A stretch of 64,000 nucleotides of DNA from Halioglobus maricola (GTDB lineage: Bacteria > Pseudomonadota > Gammaproteobacteria > Pseudomonadales > Halieaceae), in contig NZ_CP036422.1 in NCBI RefSeq assembly GCF_009388985.1, positions 1,068,501 to 1,132,500 on the forward strand, read 5' to 3'. The notes beneath the pieces were generated by a model. The model was not told the origin of the DNA. It saw only the letters and a program-made list of their open reading frames with translations, and did no database searches. Position numbers and translations under genes: made by a program. Every line of letters begins with the position of its first letter. Within the stretch, counting starts at the first letter, position 1. Positions 8,274 through 15,959 of the stretch are shown here, in pieces.

Positions 8274-9623
8274 ATGGCTGCAGCCGGCGGCGCGCATTGG
8301 TCATCGAGATTTGCATTTCTAATGGCTTCGGTCGGCTTTGCCGTCGGCCTCGGAAATATCTGGCGTTTCCCCTATGTAGCGGGCGAGAACGGTGGATCTG
8401 CCTTTGTTCTTATCTACCTGGCCTGTGCCTTTGGCATTGGTGTACCTATTCTGATGTCCGAGTTGATGATTGGCCGGCGCGGGCAGGGTAATCCAGTGAC
8501 AGCCATGGCGAATGTGGCGGTTGAAAGCAAGCGCCCGCGGGTCTGGAGCGGGGTAGGTGGCCTGGGACTGCTGGCCGCTTATGTGATCGAGATAATCTAC
8601 GCAGGTATCGTCGGCTGGGTGCTGTGGTACCTGTATAAGGCGGTGACAACTGGCTTTATCGACGTCACCGCTATCTCGGCACAGGCCGAGTTCGAGAGCG
8701 TTCTGGCAGATACCACGGGCATGCTGTTCTGGACCCTTGTTGGCTTGGCTATTACTGGCCTGATTATTTATTCGGGCCTGCAGGGGGGGATTGAGCGGGC
8801 CGTCAGAGTCATGATGCCGTTGATGTTTCTGCTCTTACTGGGTTTGGCTATCTACAATGTGTTCGCTGGTGGCTTTGGAGAGGCGATCGCCTGGTTGTTC
8901 ACGCCTGACTTCAGCAGAGTCGATGGTGAAACAGTTCTGGCGGCCATTGGTCAGGCATTTTTCTCTATTGGTGTAGCGATGGGAGGCATGATGACTTATG
9001 GCTCCTATCTGCCGCGCTCGATATCCATTTCCCAGTCGGTCTTCATTATTGTGATTGCAGATACGGGTGTCGCTCTTCTGGCGGGGCTCGTGATTTTTCC
9101 AGCCGTGTTTGCCAATGGCCTCGATCCCGCTGGCGGCCCCGGGCTTATTTTCCAGACACTGCCCGTTGCCTTTGCCCAGATGCCGGGCGGCTACCTGTTC
9201 GGTGTATTATTCTTCTTGATGTTGTCGGTGGCCGGAATAACGTCGATGGTTGGCTTGTTGGAGACGGTCAACCATTGGCTGGAAGAGCGCTACAGTATTC
9301 CGCGCCACAAGACTGCAATAATTTCTGTTGGATCTATCGCGTTTTTCTGCGTGTTCAGCTTGCTCTCATACAACGTGCTTAAAGACGTTGGTATCGCCGG
9401 AGTGAATTTCAATGCGTTCCTGGAGTATCTCTACGAGAACATTCTGCTGCCTGTGGGCGGGCTGTTGATCGCAATTTTCGCCGGTTGGGGAATGAAGCGG
9501 GAGTTCAGTCGGGAGGAGTTCACTACCCTCGGGCCGAGAGGGCATGCTATCTGGTATTTCCTGATTCGATTCGTGGTGCCGCCAGCACTTCTGATTATTA
9601 TTATCAGAGGCGTGACAGAGTAG
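8274..9623 (+). CDS. Sodium-dependent transporter, neurotransmitter:sodium symporter (SNF) family
   Basis: A 449-residue integral membrane protein. The first helix carries the family hallmark VGFAVGLGNIWRFPYVAGEN, the unwound sodium and substrate site of LeuT-type carriers, and about eleven to twelve hydrophobic helices follow. Such bacterial carriers usually import amino acids or related amines with sodium; the substrate cannot be read from the sequence. A GGAG ribosome binding site lies at 8262-8265, eight bases before the ATG. It is transcribed alone and ends 8 bases before the converging cardiolipin synthase gene. Confidence 0.95.
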   Translation: MAAAGGAHWSSRFAFLMASVGFAVGLGNIWRFPYVAGENGGSAFVLIYLACAFGIGVPILMSELMIGRRGQGNPVTAMANVAVESKRPRVWSGVGGLGLLAAYVIEIIYAGIVGWVLWYLYKAVTTGFIDVTAISAQAEFESVLADTTGMLFWTLVGLAITGLIIYSGLQGGIERAVRVMMPLMFLLLLGLAIYNVFAGGFGEAIAWLFTPDFSRVDGETVLAAIGQAFFSIGVAMGGMMTYGSYLPRSISISQSVFIIVIADTGVALLAGLVIFPAVFANGLDPAGGPGLIFQTLPVAFAQMPGGYLFGVLFFLMLSVAGITSMVGLLETVNHWLEERYSIPRHKTAIISVGSIAFFCVFSLLSYNVLKDVGIAGVNFNAFLEYLYENILLPVGGLLIAIFAGWGMKREFSREEFTTLGPRGHAIWYFLIRFVVPPALLIIIIRGVTE

Positions 9624-9631
9624 AATTCGCG

Positions 9632-11071
9632 TTACAGCACAGGGGCAAATAGCCTTGCTGTAGCCATTGCTACTGTGAACCAGGCGGGCTTGTCCATACA
9701 CTCTTCCAGGCTGACCTGGCGGCAACGCTCCAGGTCGGTGTTCAGCATTGCTTCTACTTCCCGGGCGAAAAATACATCGTGCACCAACAGGGTGATTTCG
9801 AAGTTCAGCCGGAAAGAGCGGTTGTCGAAGTTTGCCGTGCCCACGCCCGCGAGGCGATCATCCATCAGTAGCACTTTCTGGTGCATAAACCCGCCCTGAT
9901 AGCGGTAAACCTTTACCCCGACGGCTAGCAACTCGCGAGTAAATGACCAGTTGGCCATCGCAACCATCGGGCCATCAGGTTCGTCGGGGATCAGGATCCT
10001 AACGTCGACACCGCGCAGGGCTGCCAGCTGCAGTGCCGAAATAATCCCCCGGTCTGGTACGAAGTAGGGGCTGGCGATCCAGATGCGTTGCTGGGCAGCG
10101 ACAATCGTCTGGTGAAACATCAGCCCGGCTTCTTCGTACTCGCTGGCTGGATCAGAGGGGAACACGAGAACGGTACTGTCGCCTTCAGCTTCGCTGTTGA
10201 GGTCCCAGCTGATGTTCAAGTCTTCGCCTTTGGCCCAAAGCCAGTCGGTCGCGAACGCCTGCTCTGCACCGATCACAGACGGCCCCTGAAAACGCACGTG
10301 AGTGTCGCGCCAATGTCCGATTTTTTTGTCGCGCCCCAGGTATTCGTCACCGACATTGTGGCCACCCACCCAGGCCTCGCGGCCGTCCACCACTACGACT
10401 TTGCGATGGTTGCGAAAGTTGAGCTGGAAGCGGTTGCGGCGACCCTGTGTTGTATTGAATGGCGCAACGTTCACCCCGCTCATGTGCAGCTGTTTGCAGA
10501 GCCTGGAGCGCTGAAACTTGCGGCTGCCTATTTCGTCGTATATCACGTAGACCGCTACACCAGCGCGGGCCTTGTCCGCCAGTATGCGGCCGAGTTCGCG
10601 ACCGAGATTGTCGTCTCGCATGATGTAAAACTGGAACAGGATATAGTTCTGCGCTGCTTCAAGACCGCGGCGAATGTCGTCGAACGTCGCCTCGCCATCA
10701 ATCAGTAGATCAACCTGGTTGCCGCGTGTGGCGGGCATTCGGGCGAGGTTGAACAAGCTGGTGTACATGGGAGAATCGTTGCCAATAGGCACAACGAACT
10801 CCTGGATATTACTGTTGGTGCGGTGGATCAGTGCTTGTGACTCGCGCTCCATATGGTCGCGTTTTTCAAGGTATCCTGCGAAGCGGTTGCGGCCAAGAAT
10901 GAGGTATAGCGGCAGAGCGATAACGGAAAAGCTAAGGAGGGAAATTGCCCAGGCGATGGCGCCCTGAGGTGTTCGTGCTTGCAGGATTGCTTCCACGGCT
11001 GCCGCAATCGCCGCCAAATAAAACAGTGCTACGGCGATTGCAATCGTGGTGGTAACCCAGCTCGCGTCCAT
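9632..11071 (-). CDS. cls: Cardiolipin synthase (phospholipase D type)
   Basis: A 479-residue membrane enzyme with two N-terminal hydrophobic segments (residues about 5-28 and 36-58) and two HKD phospholipase D motifs. The first is in NHRKVVVVDGREAWVGGHN and the second in MHQKVLLMDDRLAGVGTANF. The layout matches bacterial ClsA, which joins two phosphatidylglycerol molecules into cardiolipin and glycerol. The start ATG is only 2 bases downstream of the stop of the phosphatase-like gene, so the two are probably co-transcribed. The downstream end faces the symporter gene. Confidence 0.95.
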   Translation of the reverse strand: MDASWVTTTIAIAVALFYLAAIAAAVEAILQARTPQGAIAWAISLLSFSVIALPLYLILGRNRFAGYLEKRDHMERESQALIHRTNSNIQEFVVPIGNDSPMYTSLFNLARMPATRGNQVDLLIDGEATFDDIRRGLEAAQNYILFQFYIMRDDNLGRELGRILADKARAGVAVYVIYDEIGSRKFQRSRLCKQLHMSGVNVAPFNTTQGRRNRFQLNFRNHRKVVVVDGREAWVGGHNVGDEYLGRDKKIGHWRDTHVRFQGPSVIGAEQAFATDWLWAKGEDLNISWDLNSEAEGDSTVLVFPSDPASEYEEAGLMFHQTIVAAQQRIWIASPYFVPDRGIISALQLAALRGVDVRILIPDEPDGPMVAMANWSFTRELLAVGVKVYRYQGGFMHQKVLLMDDRLAGVGTANFDNRSFRLNFEITLLVHDVFFAREVEAMLNTDLERCRQVSLEECMDKPAWFTVAMATARLFAPVL

Positions 11072-11073
11072 GG

Positions 11074-11970
11074 CTACTCCAGCAGGCTGTTCCGGAGAGC
11101 CTGGATGTCTTTATCCGTCAGACCAAGCCCCTCGGATGTATAGTTTTCAAAGCTACCCCAGCGTTCGTCTATTTCATCGAACGCCGCCTCAAGCCATTCG
11201 GTTTCGACGCCGAGCAGAGTGGCCACCTTGTCTGCAGTTTCGTCACCTTTGGCGATTCGTAACAGCCTCAGTGTGCCGCGCCGTGCTTCGAGTGCGTATT
11301 GCTTGCTCAGCATATAGTCTTCCATCACCGTTTGCATTGGCACTCCCAGTAGGCGCAGCAGAATTGCAGCGGCATAGCCAGTGCGGTCCTTGCCGGCGCT
11401 GCAGTGCCAGGCCACCGCACTATCGCCGCTATCGATGACTTCGCCAATAAACTGGCTGAATTGAGGCGTAAATGTGTAGGCGAATTGGCGGTTGGCGTCG
11501 ATCATGAAAGCGTTGGGATCGAAGTCGGCCATGTCTCCACTTTCAATGCGCTGCATGATTTCATCACCGACATTATTGTCGCCGCCGTCCATGGTCGGGA
11601 TCTCGACAATGGCGAAGGGTGGTAAATCGGAGAATTGATTGGGTTCTTCTTCTTTCTCAGGAGCCGAGCGAAAGTCAATGATCTTGGCCAGACCGAGTTC
11701 GGCCAGAACCTGTTGGTCTGCGCGGCTCGTCTCGTGAAAATTGGCTGATCGATAGAGTTTGCCCCAGCGCACTGTGCGACCGTCCTCGCTGCGATATCCG
11801 CCGAGGTCGCGGAAGTTGTGAATGCCCTCGAAATTCAAAACCCGATGTGCGGCGCGTTGCTCAGGCGGCAATTGGGATGGCACGATCACCGCTGGAGAGG
11901 GCGCGAACTGGATTATCGCGAAGGCCACCAGCAGCACAGCGAATGCGCCCCATAAGAACTTTTTCTTCAA
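11074..11970 (-). CDS. Membrane-anchored tyrosine-phosphatase-like protein
   Basis: A 298-residue protein with an N-terminal hydrophobic segment (residues about 5-24) and then a domain of the bacterial tyrosine phosphatase family Y_phosphatase3. It shows FEGIHNFRDLGGY, LYRSANFHE, KIIDFRSAPEKE and the P-loop HCSAGKDRTG, with the catalytic Cys and Arg of the CX5R motif intact. The start is TTG with AGGAG six bases upstream. It is followed at once by cardiolipin synthase, which raises the idea of a lipid phosphate substrate such as phosphatidylglycerophosphate. A protein or phosphoinositide substrate is equally possible. The catalytic domain is predicted to lie in the periplasm. Confidence 0.88.
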   Translation of the reverse strand: MKKKFLWGAFAVLLVAFAIIQFAPSPAVIVPSQLPPEQRAAHRVLNFEGIHNFRDLGGYRSEDGRTVRWGKLYRSANFHETSRADQQVLAELGLAKIIDFRSAPEKEEEPNQFSDLPPFAIVEIPTMDGGDNNVGDEIMQRIESGDMADFDPNAFMIDANRQFAYTFTPQFSQFIGEVIDSGDSAVAWHCSAGKDRTGYAAAILLRLLGVPMQTVMEDYMLSKQYALEARRGTLRLLRIAKGDETADKVATLLGVETEWLEAAFDEIDERWGSFENYTSEGLGLTDKDIQALRNSLLE

Positions 11971-12080
11971 GCGAACTCCTGTCAGATGTGTGTTTAGCCA
12001 GAGGATAGCACCGTGCCGGTGGCGCCTTCTAGTCGAGCTCGGCTATCTCAGTATCGATGATTTCCCCTATACTGCCGAGC

Positions 12081-14648
12081 ATGTCAGGAACAAAAACAAC
12101 AATGATTGCGCTCAGGACGGTGCTGGTCGCTATCTCAAGAGAGAGTGGCCAGGTACTGGCATGTGAAGGTGAGGGTCCATTTTCGCCCGCTGGAATGGAG
12201 GGGCGAGATTGGCGCGATGCCCTCGGTATTCCGCCTGATTGTACTGCGTCTATCGCTCAGGCAATTGATGCGGGCGTGGCTGCACCACTCCCGCCAATCA
12301 TTGTCGGTAGTGGCGGCGAGCGTGAATGTGTCATGGGCGGTATGGTTGTCCCGGAACGCCTGGCTGGTGAACCTGCGGTGGTTTTATTTCTTCGTCAGTT
12401 AGACCTGGATCACGAATTACTGAATCTCGAAGCTGTCACGGGCGATGACATTGTTGCCGTGCTCGGTATCGACCAGCTGGAGTTCAGCCCCAGTTGGGGG
12501 GCGGTAGAAACGGAAAGGCTGATGATGGATTTGCGCGGTGGCTTGCAACAAGTGCTGCGAGAAGGAGACTGGATCGGGCTCCCTGCGGGTGCAACACTCA
12601 CGTTGGTATTGCGCTCGCTTGCACCCGAGGCGGCGCTGGACATCTGTCGTGCGCTACTGTCACACCTGCATCAACGCCTGGACCAAATGCGTTCCGGCGC
12701 GAGTACTGCTCGCGCCAGCATCGGGCTCGCTCAACTGCGAGCGGAGCAGGGCGCCCTCGATGCCTTGGTGGCCGCCAATGGTGCTTTGCTACACGCTCAG
12801 GCTACTGGCGATGAACGTATTCGATTTGCCAGTCCCTGGGACCAGCAGGGGCAGGCCGCTCGCGCGTTCAATAGCACCGGCGCTTTTCCGGACCGCTTCA
12901 GGGATGAAGACGCAGAGTTGTTCCTGCGCAGGTTGGTGGGAATGCGGGTTGAGTCAATGTCTGCCCAGGAAGCTGTCGCCAGGGTACTTGCCCTGTCAGT
13001 CAGTCAGCGAGGTCTGCATATCGCGGCGTTGGCGCAGTGGGATTTGACCGGCAAATTGGGTGTGACCGCCGCCTATCGCCAGGATGCCAGGGGCGCCGCC
13101 GAAGTTGCACCCTCCCGGCTGCCATTAGAGGTGCGTCGCGCCCTGCGCGGTGTTGGTGCTGCCCAGTTGCAGGGGCGAGACATATTCGAATTACCGGAGC
13201 ATGGTGTCGCATTGCTGGCCTTGCGTGGCACTGCCCAACCCTGGGGTTGTATGGTTCTAAGTTGGGAGCCTGACAGCCGCGATAGTTTCCGACCTTCGCC
13301 CGCTGCACTGCAATATCTCGGTGCCACGCTGGGTGGCAAGCTGGGGCCTGCTTCCGGGACCATTGCCGTGAAAGAAGAGCAGCCACTGGCGCGCGAGATG
13401 GAGAAGGGCATTGAGGGCTATGTCCTCGACAATATGGAAGGCGCCATCGATCAGGCGGTGTTCCTGGCCAGTGTAGACATGCCGATCGCGGTTGTGGGAG
13501 CCCGGGGTACCGGCAAGATGTATGTTGCCCAGGTGATCAATACCGAAGCTGGAGGGGCTTCTGCTGATATTGTCCGTCTCGATTGCCGCGCCTATCGCAG
13601 TCGCGTGGAGGCAATTCGCAGCTTGACCCAGGAACTCGAACAGGGGGCGAACAAGACGCTCGTATTCAAGTCGCCCCACCTCATGCATGCCGAAACCCAG
13701 GCCCGACTGGCGCGTATGCTCGCCACTCGGACCCTGTCGGATGAGCAGGGCAGTCGGTACCTGCCACCGGCCCGATATATCGCCTTGTTCCCGGAAAGTC
13801 TCGAGCGACTGGTGGCGCGTGGTGAATTGGATGAACGCCTGGCCGGGGTGTTCGCGGGGTACCCCATACAGGTGCCGCCGCTTCGAGATCGGGGCCGGGC
13901 GGTATTGCGTTGGGCGCACAAGATTCTCGAGCAGGAGGCCACCCAGGTTGACCGCCGGGTGCTGGGCTTCACTGCAGACGCGGAGCAGGCCCTGCAGCAG
14001 TACAACTGGCCTGGCAACATCAGTGAGATGCGAGATATGGTGCGCGAGGCATTGGGGCGCACAGAAAAGGAGTGGGTGACGCCTGTAGATCTGGGTATTT
14101 TCGCGGGTATCAGTGCCGACGGTAGTTCTGTGACAGCGTCGCCGAAACCTTTTCTGGAGGTGCTGCAGGAGGAGCCCGCAGCGGAAACCGCTGAATACGT
14201 TCCGTCGGCACTCGAGGAATTGCGGGCTGCACTGGCCCAGGCACTCGCCAGTAGCCTTGAGCATGGCGTCATTCGCCCGCTTGGGGCGTGGCTCGACGAT
14301 GAAATCGTGCTTGCGTCGTTGGAGCGCTTCGGTGGCGATTCTCGCGGCGCGGCGCAGTTTATGCAGACCCGTACCCGCAATATTGGGCGCTGGATGCCAA
14401 AAATAGAGAGTCGTGAGCAAGAGCGCGGTGCCAGCTTAATGTGGCAAGAGGTGCGCAGCCTCGTACGCCAGTGGGTTCTTGGGGCCGCGGCCGGTGAGCA
14501 GGCGCCCCAGCAGATTGCCGAGGAAATGTTGCTGGCCCTGGTGCTGCAACAGTGCGAGGAGATCAGTGTGGCTGACCGGGCCCGCATCATGGGTGTGTCT
14601 ACTCCCACCTACCAGAAACGTCTGAAACAGATTTTGCAGGAAGCGTAG
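12081..14648 (+). CDS. Degenerate sigma-54 activator-like protein with GGDEF-like, GAF-like, AAA+ and tandem Fis-like domains
   Basis: About 855 residues. Numbering from 12081, residues about 110-235 follow the GGDEF fold pattern, but the signature position (about 166-170) reads GLPAG, so cyclase activity is unlikely. Residues about 255-415 look GAF-like. Residues about 435-660 resemble the NtrC AAA+ domain: the P-loop GARGTGKM is kept (Lys479), but the Walker B position reads TLVFKSPHLM instead of LxLDE, no GAFTGA loop is present, and the WPGN sensor II segment reads NISEM instead of NVREL. Two Fis-like helix-turn-helix segments end the protein (GGDSRGAAQFMQTRTRNIGR and ISVADRARIMGVSTPTYQKR). 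It is probably a DNA-binding or scaffold protein without sigma-54 activation. The start is uncertain: 12057, 12081 and 12102 are all possible ATGs, and a TATACT at 12068-12073 favours a later one. The next gene starts 2 bases after the stop. Confidence 0.85.
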   Translation: MSGTKTTMIALRTVLVAISRESGQVLACEGEGPFSPAGMEGRDWRDALGIPPDCTASIAQAIDAGVAAPLPPIIVGSGGERECVMGGMVVPERLAGEPAVVLFLRQLDLDHELLNLEAVTGDDIVAVLGIDQLEFSPSWGAVETERLMMDLRGGLQQVLREGDWIGLPAGATLTLVLRSLAPEAALDICRALLSHLHQRLDQMRSGASTARASIGLAQLRAEQGALDALVAANGALLHAQATGDERIRFASPWDQQGQAARAFNSTGAFPDRFRDEDAELFLRRLVGMRVESMSAQEAVARVLALSVSQRGLHIAALAQWDLTGKLGVTAAYRQDARGAAEVAPSRLPLEVRRALRGVGAAQLQGRDIFELPEHGVALLALRGTAQPWGCMVLSWEPDSRDSFRPSPAALQYLGATLGGKLGPASGTIAVKEEQPLAREMEKGIEGYVLDNMEGAIDQAVFLASVDMPIAVVGARGTGKMYVAQVINTEAGGASADIVRLDCRAYRSRVEAIRSLTQELEQGANKTLVFKSPHLMHAETQARLARMLATRTLSDEQGSRYLPPARYIALFPESLERLVARGELDERLAGVFAGYPIQVPPLRDRGRAVLRWAHKILEQEATQVDRRVLGFTADAEQALQQYNWPGNISEMRDMVREALGRTEKEWVTPVDLGIFAGISADGSSVTASPKPFLEVLQEEPAAETAEYVPSALEELRAALAQALASSLEHGVIRPLGAWLDDEIVLASLERFGGDSRGAAQFMQTRTRNIGRWMPKIESREQERGASLMWQEVRSLVRQWVLGAAAGEQAPQQIAEEMLLALVLQQCEEISVADRARIMGVSTPTYQKRLKQILQEA

Positions 14649-14650
14649 CC

Positions 14651-15253
14651 ATGGCAGAGCAATCAACCGCAGACCAGGTCCGTCGGTCAGCACACGAGCG
14701 ATCGCCGGAAGAGTTGGCCGGCCAGTTTCGGCAGCTGGCCGAGGAAAATTTGCCCGCTCGTCTCGGGTTTTCCGCCCGCTTGAATATGCTCTGGGATCTC
14801 GCCGGGGTGGTGCCTCCCCAGACGGAGGGGCGGGTCCTGGCGGTGCTGGGGATTAACAGCGAGTGGCGCGAAAGCGAAGTACGGAAGTGGCTACAAAAGG
14901 ATGTGCTCCCGCCGCCGCTGGATTTAAGAAATATGGTTTCTTTTCTGCTGGCGCAGATGGACGAGGTGCAGGATGTCAGCCGATGGGAGGCTTTCCTTGT
15001 CTATGGCTCGCCCGTGGTTTCTTCGCCGGTGAACGCCAGCATGTACCGTCAGGACCAGGCCCGGCGCGAAATCGCCTCACTGATCTTTGCTCAGTTGACC
15101 GATGAGTATGGGATTCCGCCGTCTGCTTACGACGCTGACAAGGCGTTTCAGCGCTGCCTCACGCTGATGCACAAGTTCAATATCTATGAATTGCAGGATT
15201 TCCAGCCCGGTCATTTGGAGCCGTTTCGCAATTACATGTTCCCCGTCGAATAG
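14651..15253 (+). CDS. Conserved-looking protein of unknown function in the signalling cluster
   Basis: A 200-residue soluble protein that I do not recognise. No signal peptide or membrane segment is visible. It is mostly helical and acidic with segments such as LGFSARLNMLWDLAGVVPP and QARREIASLIFAQLTDEYG. It begins 2 bases after the stop of the degenerate activator-like gene, so the two are almost certainly co-transcribed and probably act together. It does not resemble CheW, a receiver or an Hpt domain. Confidence 0.8.
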   Translation: MAEQSTADQVRRSAHERSPEELAGQFRQLAEENLPARLGFSARLNMLWDLAGVVPPQTEGRVLAVLGINSEWRESEVRKWLQKDVLPPPLDLRNMVSFLLAQMDEVQDVSRWEAFLVYGSPVVSSPVNASMYRQDQARREIASLIFAQLTDEYGIPPSAYDADKAFQRCLTLMHKFNIYELQDFQPGHLEPFRNYMFPVE

Positions 15254-15378
15254 CGGTCCATCTACTGCTGGCTTGCGCAACCCTGATCCACAACATATTG
15301 TGTTCCGACAAGGCGGGGCGCCGGATGTGGAGTGGGTCACAGAAACAGTGCCTTTCTGGAGAAAACCACAGATTTTTG

Positions 15379-15407
15379 TTGCTGGGAATAATCCCAATCC
15401 CAATACT
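15379..15407 (+). promoter_or_regulatory. Putative promoter upstream of the CheY-like gene
   Basis: TTGCTG (15379-15384) and AATACT (15402-15407) are 17 bases apart in the 207-base gap before the receiver gene. They suggest that the receiver and the two Hpt genes can be transcribed apart from the activator-like pair upstream. Confidence 0.35.
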
Positions 15408-15425
15408 GTAGCGACAACCCATGTA

Positions 15426-15436
15426 TGTGACTCACA
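15426..15436. promoter_or_regulatory. Perfect 11-base palindrome, possible operator
   Basis: TGTGACTCACA lies between the putative -10 box and the start of the CheY-like gene. The half-sites TGTGA and TCACA match those of the Crp consensus, but they are separated by one base instead of six, so it is not a standard Crp site. It may bind another dimeric regulator or be chance. Confidence 0.3.
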
Positions 15437-15460
15437 GTAAAGATAAAGCTGAGGGCGAGA

Positions 15461-15877
15461 ATGAGCGAACAAACTGAAGAAATGGACATCACTGGCGTGA
15501 AAATCGCCATCGTGGATGACGCCAAAACCATCAGGATGATGATGTCCCACACCCTCAAGGGGATGGGCTGCGAGGTGGAATCTGCGGAGGACGGCTATAA
15601 GGCGCTGGGAATGCTGCGCCGCTTCAAGCCGGACCTGATCTTCCTTGATATCACCATGCCGGAACTGGATGGTTATCAGACCTGTACCCTGATCCGCAAC
15701 GCTGAGGCCACCCGGGATACCCCGGTAGTCATGCTGTCCTCATCTGACGGAATTTTCGATATTGCCAAGGGCCAGGCGCGTGGCGCCACCGCCCACGTGA
15801 CCAAGATTCCCCCGGAGAGCGTGTTGCGCCGGTTGATCTACACCCACACCAAACAGCGCAAAATCGCCTCAGTGTAA
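15461..15877 (+). CDS. CheY/PilG-like single-domain response regulator
   Basis: A 138-residue stand-alone receiver. The acidic pair is in AIVDDAKTIR, the phosphoacceptor Asp63 in LIFLDITMPELDGYQ, and the Ser/Thr position in VVMLSSSDGIFDIAKGQARG, a stretch close to PilG/PilH of twitching systems. The usual Lys-Pro after strand 5 is altered to Lys115-Ile-Pro-Pro, so the cis-proline position is shifted. The protein lacks an output domain and probably acts by protein contacts. It precedes the two ChpA-like proteins by 82 bases and is the likely phosphate acceptor of their Hpt domains. Confidence 0.92.
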   Translation: MSEQTEEMDITGVKIAIVDDAKTIRMMMSHTLKGMGCEVESAEDGYKALGMLRRFKPDLIFLDITMPELDGYQTCTLIRNAEATRDTPVVMLSSSDGIFDIAKGQARGATAHVTKIPPESVLRRLIYTHTKQRKIASV

Positions 15878-15959
15878 CGACCTGAAGCCCGCGTAAAGCA
15901 AAATAAGAAATGATAAGCGGGCGACATCCCGCAAAGACAGGAATACCGGAGGTTTGGTA

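Noticed and set aside
13257..14420. Minus-strand open frame of 387 codons
   Set aside because: It is a shadow of the degenerate activator-like gene; the translation is rich in His, Arg and Cys with no domain.
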